From contig JAITHY010000201.1 of the NCBI GenBank assembly GCA_031279715.1, forward strand, positions 1 through 5,118: a stretch of 5,118 nt of DNA. Direction: 5' to 3'. Both the position numbers and the translations under genes were made by a program. The notes under the pieces were generated by a model. That model saw nothing but the letters and a program-made list of their open reading frames with translations. It had not been told where the DNA came from and did not search any database. Position 1 is the stretch's first letter. Each line of letters opens with the position of its first letter. The DNA is from Verrucomicrobiales bacterium (GTDB lineage Bacteria; Verrucomicrobiota; Verrucomicrobiia; Methylacidiphilales; JAAUTS01). Shown here piece after piece: positions 1-5,118 of this stretch.

Positions 1-241
1 TGCGTTTGTATTTGCCGCACGCGCATTCGTAATCCTTCACAGGACCGAAAATACGCTGGCAGAACAAACCGCCGAACTCCGGCTTGAAAGTCCGGTAGTT
101 GATGGTTTCAGGATTTTTAACCTCGCCGCGGCTCCAGGACAAAATCGTCTCCGGCGCGGCAATAGTAATGCCAACCTGGTCAAAACCAATGGAGCGCTCG
201 GCTCCGAGAATTTCGCGTGCTGTTTGTGTTTCCTTGCTCAT
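1..241 (-). CDS. rpoC: RNA polymerase beta' subunit, N-terminal fragment
   Basis: The first 80 codons of rpoC are present, starting at an ATG at 241-239 (MSKETQTAREILGAERS); the frame is open to the window edge, so the gene is cut by the window. Beta' forms the clamp and, with beta, the catalytic centre of RNA polymerase; the active-site NADFDGD loop lies beyond this fragment. What is visible is the conserved N-terminal clamp: SWSRGEV at about residues 36-42, PETINYRTFKPE at about 44-55, GGLFCQRIFGPVKDYEC at about 57-73, then CGKYKR. Cys73 and Cys75 are the first two ligands of the N-terminal zinc-binding domain (E. coli Cys70 and Cys72); the second pair is outside. The start lies 27 bp after the rpoB stop, with only a weak GGA-type Shine-Dalgarno about 6 nt upstream, consistent with translation coupled to rpoB. 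Identification is very secure. Confidence 0.97.
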   Translation of the reverse strand, partial: MSKETQTAREILGAERSIGFDQVGITIAAPETILSWSRGEVKNPETINYRTFKPEFGGLFCQRIFGPVKDYECACGKYKR

Positions 242-268
242 AAGTTTTCCGTTGTCAGTGGTTAATGG

Positions 269-3200
269 TTAGATGGAACCCTCGCTGTCGCTGATGTTCT
301 TTAACTGGTCGGAGGCGTCCTGGCTGCGCTCGCCGACTTTCACGTCGAGGCATAAACTTTGCATTTCCTTAATAAGGACATTGAACGACTCCGGCGTGCC
401 CGCTTGCAGCGAGTTGTCACCCTTGACGATACTCTCGTAAATGCGCGTGCGGCCAGGCACATCGTCGGACTTCACCGTCAGCAATTCCTGCAACGTGTAC
501 GCCGCGCCGTACGCCTCCATCGCCCACACTTCCATTTCGCCGTAACGCTGACCGCCATATTGCGCCTTGCCACCCAGCGGCTGCTGCGTGACCAAGGAAT
601 ATGGCCCAACCGCGCGGGCGTGAATTTTGTCCGCAACCATGTGTCCAAGTTTCAGCATGTAAATTTGGCCGACCACGACACGCTGGTGGAATTGCTCGCC
701 GGTGCGTCCGTCGAACAACACCGTCTTGCCATCCTCCGGCAAATTCGCCTCCTTGAGAAAACCGTGAATTTTCGCCTCGGGGATGCCGTCAAACACTGGC
801 GTCGCCACCTTGAAGCCCAGCGCCTTCGCCGCGATGCCCAAGTGTGTTTCCAACACCTGCCCGACATTCATGCGCGACGGCACACCCAACGGGTTCAACA
901 CGATGTCCACCGGTGTTCCGTCCGGCAAGAACGGCATGTCCTCTTGCGGCACAATTTTGGCGACCACACCCTTGTTGCCATGACGTCCGGCCATCTTGTC
1001 GCCCACCGACAGTTTGCGTTTCGACGCGACAAACACCTTGACCTGCTTCAAGGTACCAGGGTCAACATCATCGCCCGCCTCGACGCGATCCATTTCCACG
1101 TCTCTCTCGTTGTTCAAAACCTGAAATTTTGATTCAAATTGCCCGATGATTTCCCGAATTTTGATGCGAATCGGACTGGGATCAATGTCAATATGGTCAT
1201 ACACGTTGGCCATCTTCCGCAATAACGTCTTGGTAATCTTGCGATTGGCGGGAATGATAATTTCACCCGTCTCCGCATTTACCACGTCCAGCGGAATTTT
1301 TTCGTTCAGTAAAATATTGGACAATGCCTGCGTCAGTTCCTCGCGCAGTTCGTTTTCCCTTTTGGCAAACCGCTCGCTAATCGCTTTCGCCTGTCGTTTG
1401 GCCTCGGTTGGCGACAAACGGTCCTGACGTGCCACCACCTTGACCGCGCCGGCAGCGACACGCACATCCATGACAATGCCCGACGTGCCCGACGGCACCA
1501 CCAGCGACGAATCCTTAACATCAGCGGCTTTCTCACCGAAAATCGCGCGCAGCAGTCGTTCTTCCGGCGCCAACTCGGTTTCACTCTTCGGCGTGATTTT
1601 GCCAACCAGAATATCGCCCGGCACAACCTCGGCGCCGATGCGCACCACTCCGTCGGGACCGAGGTTCTTCAGCGCCTCGTCGCCAACATTGGGAATGTCA
1701 CGTGTGATTTCCTCCGGCCCCAGCTTGGTGTCACGGGCTGAAATTTCAAACTCGTCAATGTGGATGCTGGTGTAAATGTCTTCCTTGACAATACGCTCGT
1801 TGATGAGAATCGCGTCTTCGAAATTGTAACCGTTCCACGACATGAAGGCGACCAGCACGTTGCGACCCAGCGCCAGTTCGCCGTTTTCGGTACAGGGACC
1901 GTCAGCGATGACCTGGCCTTTGGCGATTTTATCGCCATGCCGCACCAGCGGTTTTTGATTGATACACGTCCCCGCATTGGAGCGCATGAATTTCCGCAAC
2001 CGATAATAATAGACTCCCGCCTCCGGATCGTTCTTGTGCTTGCGACGCTCCGGCACCACACCATCCTTGGTGATGATGATTTCATCAGCGCTGACGCTGG
2101 CAACCTTGCCGGCGGATTCGCTGACGATGACCGCCTTGGAATCGCGCGCCACCTTGCCCTCGATACCGGTGCCCACCAGCGGCGCCTCGGTCTGTATCAG
2201 CGGCACGCCTTGGCGTTGCATGTTCGAACCCATCAACGCGCGGTTGGCGTCATCGTGCTCAAGGAACGGAATCAAACCCGCCGCCACTGAGATAAGTTGC
2301 TTTGGCGACACATCCATGTAGTGAATCTTGGTCGGCTCAAACTCGACGAAATCACCCTTGTAGCGCGACGACACTTTCGGCCCGACAAGCTTGCCGTCCT
2401 TGCCAATCTCAGCGTTCGCCTGCGCCACAACAAAATTTTCCTCCTGATCGGCGGTCAAGTAATCAACCTGGTCGCTGACCTTGCCATTGGTGACCTTGCG
2501 ATACGGAGTCTCGATAAAACCAAATTCATTGATGCGCGCGAACGTTGACATCGACGAAATCAAGCCGATGTTCGGACCTTCCGGCGTTTCAATCGGGCAA
2601 ATACGTCCGTAGTGCGAAGGATGCACGTCACGCACCTCAAAACCCGCGCGGTCACGGCTCAAACCGCCCGGCCCCAACGCTGACAGTCGGCGCTTGTGCG
2701 TCAACTCCGAGAGCGGATTCGTCTGGTCCATTAACTGCGACAACTGACTGCGCCCAAAAAAATCCCGGATAACCGCTGACAGCGCCTTTGGATTGATGAG
2801 CTTCTGCGGCGTCATACCCTCCGTGTTCACGTCAAACAACGTCATGCGCTCCTTCACCAATCGTTCCGTGCGCGCCAAACCCGTGCGACATTGGTTCGCC
2901 AACAATTCACCGACAGCGCGGATGCGCCGGCTGCCCAAATGGTCAATGTCATCCGTGCTCCCCTCGCCTTGTTTCAAACTGATGACATAGCTGGTCGCGG
3001 CGATAATGTCCTCGTTAGTCAACACGCGCATCTCAATGTCAGTCTCCAATCCCAATTTCTGGTTGATTTTGTAACGCCCCACACGCCCAATGTCATAACG
3101 TTTCGGATCAAAAAACAATCGCTTGATGAGCGCCTTGGCATTCGTCACCGTCGGCGGGTCACCCGGGCGCAAGCGGCGATAAATGTCCTTCAACGCATCC

Positions 3201-4099
3201 TCAGTGTCCTTCGTCGGATCTTTCTTCAGACAGCGAATCATCGTGTCATCGCCGCGGACGTCCACCACGTTCACACTCTTGATGCCCAGGTCAAGCAACT
3301 GCCGTACAATCGTCTTCGTCAGCGGCTCAAACGCGCGCGCCACCACGAGGTCCTGATTGGCGGCATCACGGACTTCATTAATCAAAACCTTGTAGCTGAT
3401 AACTTCCTCATCCAACTCCGCCTTCAGCGAAAAATCTTCAATCTCGTGGAACAGGCTCAAAATTTCCTCGTTTGAACTGTAACCCAGCGCGCGCAGGAAT
3501 GTCGTAATCAAAAACTTGCGGCGGCGTTTGCGGCGGTCAAGGTGAACATATAACAAATCGCTGGTGTCAAACGTCACCTCCAGCCACGAACCACGATCGG
3601 GAATGATTCGAAACGAGTATAATGTTTTGCCGTTGGCGTGAACGCCCGACTCAAAACAAATTCCAGGCGAACGGTGCAACTGGCTCACCACCACACGCTC
3701 GGCGCCATTGATGACAAATGTCCCTCGCTCCGTCATCATCGGCAACTCACCCATGTACACGCGCTCCTCCACCGTACTGCCGTCGTTGCGCAACCGAAAT
3801 GTCACATACAGCGGCGCGGCATAAGTAACGCCTTCCTTCTGACTGTCCAGCGAGGAAAGCTTCGGCTCCTCAATCTCGTAATTGGCAAAATCCAGCCGGA
3901 TTTTTTCATCATAACTCTCAATCGGAAACACCTCGGAGAACACCGACTGCAACCCCTCGTTCTTGCGCTTGCTGGGCGGAACGTTAACCTGCAAAAAATC
4001 CTCATAGGATTTCAGTTGGATTTCAATCAGGTTCGGGATGCCAATCGCGTCCTTCAATTTGCCAAAGTTAATGCGTTCCCCAGTATATGCAGTTGCCAT
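269..4099 (-). CDS. rpoB: DNA-directed RNA polymerase beta subunit
   Basis: Complete beta subunit, 1276 residues from the ATG at 4099 (MATAYTGERINFGKL), ending in TAA at 269-271. Beta forms half of the RNA polymerase cleft and binds the nascent RNA 5' region and rifampicin. In order one sees the N-terminal protrusion (YMGELPMMTERGTFVINGAERV, about 115-136), the lobe, and the rifampicin region at about 447-514 (QLSQLMDQTNPLSELTHKRR, then RDVHPSHYGR and IETPEGPNIGLI). Next come NGYNFEDAILINER (about 756-769, with the catalytic-centre Glu761 and Asp762), GDKMAGRHGNKG (about 1033-1044, lysines 1035 and 1043 matching E. coli K1065 and K1073), GGQRYGEMEVWAMEAYGAA (about 1182-1200) and the C-terminal PESFNVLIKEMQSL. 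Length is close to the family (E. coli 1342). The region matching E. coli insert 1 is shortened; a charged, helix-rich insert at about 893-1015 sits where E. coli insert 2 does. The frame stays open upstream to a GTG at 4204, but that adds 35 non-conserved residues encoded in the spacer. I chose 4099 because it gives the conserved N-terminus and has AAAGG 8 nt upstream; an ATG at 4135 is a weaker alternative. Confidence 0.98.
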   Translation of the reverse strand: MATAYTGERINFGKLKDAIGIPNLIEIQLKSYEDFLQVNVPPSKRKNEGLQSVFSEVFPIESYDEKIRLDFANYEIEEPKLSSLDSQKEGVTYAAPLYVTFRLRNDGSTVEERVYMGELPMMTERGTFVINGAERVVVSQLHRSPGICFESGVHANGKTLYSFRIIPDRGSWLEVTFDTSDLLYVHLDRRKRRRKFLITTFLRALGYSSNEEILSLFHEIEDFSLKAELDEEVISYKVLINEVRDAANQDLVVARAFEPLTKTIVRQLLDLGIKSVNVVDVRGDDTMIRCLKKDPTKDTEDALKDIYRRLRPGDPPTVTNAKALIKRLFFDPKRYDIGRVGRYKINQKLGLETDIEMRVLTNEDIIAATSYVISLKQGEGSTDDIDHLGSRRIRAVGELLANQCRTGLARTERLVKERMTLFDVNTEGMTPQKLINPKALSAVIRDFFGRSQLSQLMDQTNPLSELTHKRRLSALGPGGLSRDRAGFEVRDVHPSHYGRICPIETPEGPNIGLISSMSTFARINEFGFIETPYRKVTNGKVSDQVDYLTADQEENFVVAQANAEIGKDGKLVGPKVSSRYKGDFVEFEPTKIHYMDVSPKQLISVAAGLIPFLEHDDANRALMGSNMQRQGVPLIQTEAPLVGTGIEGKVARDSKAVIVSESAGKVASVSADEIIITKDGVVPERRKHKNDPEAGVYYYRLRKFMRSNAGTCINQKPLVRHGDKIAKGQVIADGPCTENGELALGRNVLVAFMSWNGYNFEDAILINERIVKEDIYTSIHIDEFEISARDTKLGPEEITRDIPNVGDEALKNLGPDGVVRIGAEVVPGDILVGKITPKSETELAPEERLLRAIFGEKAADVKDSSLVVPSGTSGIVMDVRVAAGAVKVVARQDRLSPTEAKRQAKAISERFAKRENELREELTQALSNILLNEKIPLDVVNAETGEIIIPANRKITKTLLRKMANVYDHIDIDPSPIRIKIREIIGQFESKFQVLNNERDVEMDRVEAGDDVDPGTLKQVKVFVASKRKLSVGDKMAGRHGNKGVVAKIVPQEDMPFLPDGTPVDIVLNPLGVPSRMNVGQVLETHLGIAAKALGFKVATPVFDGIPEAKIHGFLKEANLPEDGKTVLFDGRTGEQFHQRVVVGQIYMLKLGHMVADKIHARAVGPYSLVTQQPLGGKAQYGGQRYGEMEVWAMEAYGAAYTLQELLTVKSDDVPGRTRIYESIVKGDNSLQAGTPESFNVLIKEMQSLCLDVKVGERSQDASDQLKNISDSEGSI

Positions 4100-4107
4100 A
4101 GAATTTG

Positions 4108-4112
4108 CCTTT
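4108..4112 (-). promoter_or_regulatory. Ribosome binding site of rpoB
   Basis: The minus strand reads AAAGG here, 8 nt upstream of the ATG at 4099. It is the best Shine-Dalgarno-like match near any candidate rpoB start and supports the 1276-residue protein over the longer frames that begin at 4135 or 4204. The ATG at 4135 is preceded only by a G-run about 4 nt away and would add twelve non-conserved residues. Confidence 0.6.
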
Positions 4113-4194
4113 ACTAACTTTTTTCCACTAACCATGAGACCCCAAGGCCCCAAAAAATCCGGAATTAATTTCACTCCCCAATCCCAAAGGGAGC

Positions 4195-4222
4195 GGCAGG
4201 CCACCGCTGACGATGGCCTGCC
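4195..4222 (-). promoter_or_regulatory. Stem-loop after rplL, candidate attenuation or processing site
   Basis: A perfect 9-bp inverted repeat (GGCAGGCCA on one arm, TGGCCTGCC on the other) encloses a 10-nt loop, beginning 21 nt after the rplL stop codon. The stem is GC-rich and could extend by three more pairs (GGA with TCC) across a two-base bulge. On the sense strand it is followed by GCTCCC, not a U-run, so it is not a textbook intrinsic terminator. Its position matches where other bacteria reduce read-through or cleave mRNA between the ribosomal-protein and polymerase genes. The structure is seen directly; the function is inferred. Confidence 0.6.
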
Positions 4223-4228
4223 TCCAAA

Positions 4229-4239
4229 CGCTGACGGTG
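4229..4239. repeat. 11-bp inverted repeat flanking rplL, rpoB-side copy
   Basis: The plus strand reads CGCTGACGGTG here and its exact reverse complement CACCGTCAGCG occurs at 4776-4786, so the pair brackets rplL at 3 bp past its stop codon and about 160 bp before its start. Both copies contain the GTCAGC core that recurs through the window. In the transcript the two copies could pair and loop out rplL. Confidence 0.6.
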
Positions 4240-4242
4240 AAA

Positions 4243-4614
4243 TTATTTAACTTCAACCTTAGCGCCCGCAGCCTCAAGTTTCTTCTTGATTTCAGCCGCT
4301 TCTTCCTTGGTCGCGCCTTCCTTGATGGTCTTGGGCGCGCCCTCCACAAGAGCCTTGGCTTCCGCCAAACCCAGACCGGGCACCGCGCCGCGGACTTCCT
4401 TGATCACGCCAATCTTGTTGGCACCGGCTTCCTTCAAGATAACATCAAAGGAAGTCTTCTCCTCGGCCGGAGCAGCAGCAGCGCCAGCAGCGGCAACCGC
4501 GACCGGAGCGGCGGCGCTAACGCCCCACTTCTCCTCAAGTTTTTTGACGAGTTCGGCGGCTTCAACCACCGTGAGTTCACTCAATGCACTGACAATCTTT
4601 TCCAAGTCTGCCAT
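4243..4614 (-). CDS. rplL: 50S ribosomal protein L7/L12
   Basis: Complete 123-residue L12, from the ATG at 4614 (MADLEKIVSALSELTVVEAA) to TAA at 4243-4245; the usual family length is about 120-130. L12 dimers bind L10 and form the flexible stalk that recruits and stimulates EF-Tu, EF-G, IF2 and RF3. The N-terminal dimerisation domain spans about residues 2-33. An Ala/Pro hinge (about 33-53) is encoded by a GC-rich, repetitive stretch near 4455-4516. The globular C-terminal domain (about 54-123) carries the factor-binding face: Lys67, Ile68, Ile71, Lys72, Arg75 and Lys87 correspond to E. coli K65, V66, I69, K70, R73 and K84. The loop GAVPGLGLAEAK is one residue longer than in E. coli and has Ala84 in place of E. 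coli K81, both tolerable variants. The start has no clear Shine-Dalgarno: the 14 nt before it read GGTCAGAAAAAATT, directly after a hairpin. It lies between rplJ and rpoB in the standard order. Identification is secure. Confidence 0.98.
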   Translation of the reverse strand: MADLEKIVSALSELTVVEAAELVKKLEEKWGVSAAAPVAVAAAGAAAAPAEEKTSFDVILKEAGANKIGVIKEVRGAVPGLGLAEAKALVEGAPKTIKEGATKEEAAEIKKKLEAAGAKVEVK

Positions 4615-4628
4615 AATTTTTTCTGACC

Positions 4629-4647
4629 GCCGCTGAATGTCAGCGGC
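4629..4647 (-). promoter_or_regulatory. Hairpin immediately upstream of the rplL start
   Basis: A perfect 8-bp inverted repeat, GCCGCTGA and TCAGCGGC, flanks a 3-nt loop and ends 14 nt before the rplL ATG. In the mRNA the stem is followed by an A-rich unstructured stretch leading into the start codon. That layout could expose the start site to the ribosome in the absence of a Shine-Dalgarno, or mark an mRNA end. It lacks a U-tract on either strand, so it is not a terminator. The structure is directly visible; the role is inferred. Confidence 0.55.
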
Positions 4648-4775
4648 TCAATCACTTTCAGGTTTTTTGGTTTGCCTAGCGGCCGACACCCGTCGCCCAA
4701 TTATCCCGAAAAGGCTTTCAGGCTAGCGCAAACTCATGCCTTTGTTTGTATTCAGCCGCCGCTGGCAATGACCCA

Positions 4776-4786
4776 CACCGTCAGCG
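4776..4786. repeat. 11-bp inverted repeat flanking rplL, rplJ-side copy
   Basis: This is the exact reverse complement of 4229-4239. It lies 12 bp after the rplJ stop codon and overlaps one arm of a long-range pairing (4786-4796 with 4665-4676), so alternative, mutually exclusive structures are possible. A 9-bp sub-word, CGTCAGCGG, at 4779-4787 recurs at 4828-4836 inside rplJ and inverted at 4204-4212. Confidence 0.6.
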
Positions 4787-4798
4787 GCAACCAAAAGG

Positions 4799-5118
4799 TT
4801 ACTCCGTTTTTGCCTCGGCGGGCACAGCGTCAGCGGCGGGAGCCGCAGCTTCACCGCCAACGGCACCACCATTGTCTTTTTCCAACTTCGCCTTGATAAT
4901 CTGCGCGATTTGCGTCGCCGGCGTATTAATAATAATCGCCAGTTTCGTCCGCAGCACTTCGAGCGATGGCAAGTCCGCGATGGTCAGCAACATCTCCTGC
5001 GCCATCACCGCCTTGTCCACAATGCCGATGCGAATGTCCGGCTTTTGGAACTCCGCCTTGAAATTTTTCAACACCTTCGCGGCGGCGGCAAAATCCTTCG
5101 CCCCGCACACCACGGCGG
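4799..5118 (-). CDS. rplJ: 50S ribosomal protein L10, C-terminal part
   Basis: The last 105 residues of L10 are present, ending in TAA at 4799-4801; the 5' end lies outside the window and the frame is open to the edge. The in-frame GTG at 5113 is an internal valine, not a start: the fragment reads AVVCGAKDFAAAAKVLKNF, which is mid-protein in this family. L10 anchors the stalk on 23S rRNA and carries L12 dimers on its C-terminal helix. Visible are the end of the globular domain (to about ADLPSLEVL) and the C-terminal helix, about KLAIIINTPATQIAQIIKAK. That helix is similar in length to the short E. coli form, which holds two L12 dimers. After it comes a 20-odd residue Ala/Pro/Glu tail (GGAVGGEAAAPAADAVPAEA, then KTE) that E. 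coli lacks and that resembles the L12 hinge. The position directly upstream of rplL supports the call. Confidence 0.93.
   Translation of the reverse strand, partial: AVVCGAKDFAAAAKVLKNFKAEFQKPDIRIGIVDKAVMAQEMLLTIADLPSLEVLRTKLAIIINTPATQIAQIIKAKLEKDNGGAVGGEAAAPAADAVPAEAKTE

Larger units (their letters stand above)
4100..4242 (-). other. rplL-rpoB intergenic spacer
   Basis: This 143-bp non-coding stretch separates the rplL stop codon from the rpoB start. In transcription order it holds one GTCAGC-type repeat (4229-4239), a strong stem-loop (4195-4222), a G-rich section with four runs of three or more G (4140-4185), a run of six T at 4152-4157 on the sense strand, and the rpoB ribosome binding site. 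I see no convincing sigma-70 promoter. No hairpin is directly followed by a U-tract, so a canonical intrinsic terminator is not supported. In E. coli the equivalent spacer holds a partial attenuator and an RNase III site that lower rpoB expression relative to rplL; an analogous role here is inferred from position only. Confidence 0.7.
4615..4798 (-). other. rplJ-rplL intergenic spacer, rich in inverted repeats
   Basis: This 184-bp non-coding stretch is longer than the E. coli equivalent (about 70 bp). No open frame of useful length is seen. It contains a tight hairpin beside the rplL start (4629-4647), a weaker 7-bp hairpin with a 4-nt loop at 4705-4722 (one G-U pair), and two longer-range pairings. 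The first is 4786-4796 with 4665-4676 (11 pairs, one bulged base). The second is 4722-4732 with 4671-4680 (10 pairs, one bulged base). These two overlap at 4671-4676 and so exclude each other. A GATAAT hexamer occurs on the sense strand near 4702-4707 but has no properly spaced -35 box. The density of pairing suggests a structured mRNA leader for rplL; that role is inferred. Confidence 0.6.

Noticed and set aside
359..1132. 257-residue plus-strand open frame antisense to rpoB (with others at 1760-2290, 2891-3475 and 3638-4117)
   Set aside because: Each lies inside the conserved rpoB coding sequence on the opposite strand, has Arg/His-rich translation typical of antisense shadows, and shows no recognisable domain or ribosome binding site.
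4152..4157. Run of six T on the sense strand in the rplL-rpoB spacer as an intrinsic terminator
   Set aside because: The strong stem-loop lies nearly 40 nt upstream of it, and the sequence directly before the run forms only a weak AT-rich palindrome without a proper loop.
4100..4204. N-terminal extension of rpoB to a GTG at 4204 (35 extra residues)
   Set aside because: The added residues match nothing in the beta family, the GTG lies inside the 4195-4222 stem-loop, and a better placed ATG with AAAGG exists at 4099.
4455..4516. GC-rich triplet-like repeat as a microsatellite or mobile repeat
   Set aside because: It encodes the normal Ala/Pro hinge of L7/L12, which is repetitive in most bacteria.
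4702..4707. GATAAT, a possible -10 box of an internal rplL promoter on the minus strand
   Set aside because: The nearest TTGCGC lies 20 bp upstream, which is too far, and no hexamer at 16-18 bp resembles a -35 box.
4799..5113. A complete small gene starting at the GTG at 5113
   Set aside because: The sequence is the interior and C-terminus of L10, and the frame continues open to the window edge, so this is a truncated rplJ.
1..5118. Mobile element, CRISPR array, tRNA, rRNA or a novel defence system
   Set aside because: The window is almost wholly filled by four universally conserved housekeeping genes in canonical order; no direct-repeat array, transposase, integrase or structural RNA gene was seen.

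Overview
The window is a slice of the bacterial ribosomal-protein/RNA-polymerase operon, all read from the minus strand. In transcription order (high to low coordinate) it holds the 3' part of rplJ (L10), complete rplL (L7/L12), complete rpoB (RNA polymerase beta) and the first 80 codons of rpoC (beta'). No gene on the plus strand is supported. Plus-strand open frames such as 359-1132, 1760-2290 and 2891-3475 lie wholly antisense to rpoB and look like codon-bias shadows.

Organism: the gene order is near-universal in bacteria. The beta sequence has wording I associate with the PVC group, in particular Chlamydiae/Verrucomicrobiota: RSQLSQ and MDQTNP in the rifampicin region, FFDPKRYDIGRVGRYK, and DIPNVGDEALKNLGPDGVVR. 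The moderately high GC content and Ala-rich ribosomal stalk proteins fit a free-living Verrucomicrobiota-like bacterium better than a chlamydia. This is an inference from remembered family features, with no search behind it.

Layout: 4799-5118 rplJ (5' end missing); 4615-4798 a 184-bp spacer rich in inverted repeats, with a tight hairpin just before rplL; 4243-4614 rplL; 4100-4242 a 143-bp spacer with a perfect 9-bp stem-loop and several G-runs; 269-4099 rpoB; 242-268 a 27-bp spacer; 1-241 rpoC (3' end missing). No clear promoter or intrinsic terminator was found, so the four genes are probably co-transcribed from a promoter outside the window.

The genes cooperate in two machines. L10 carries L12 dimers to form the ribosomal stalk that recruits translation GTPases, and beta plus beta' form the catalytic core of RNA polymerase. 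The cell needs several L12 per L10 and far less beta/beta' than ribosomal protein, so the two spacers flanking rplL are where differential expression would be set. The coding content is ordinary. What deserves a second look is in those spacers: nested inverted repeats, and a recurring word, GTCAGC (often CGTCAGCGG), that is over-represented in the window and concentrated in the non-coding DNA.
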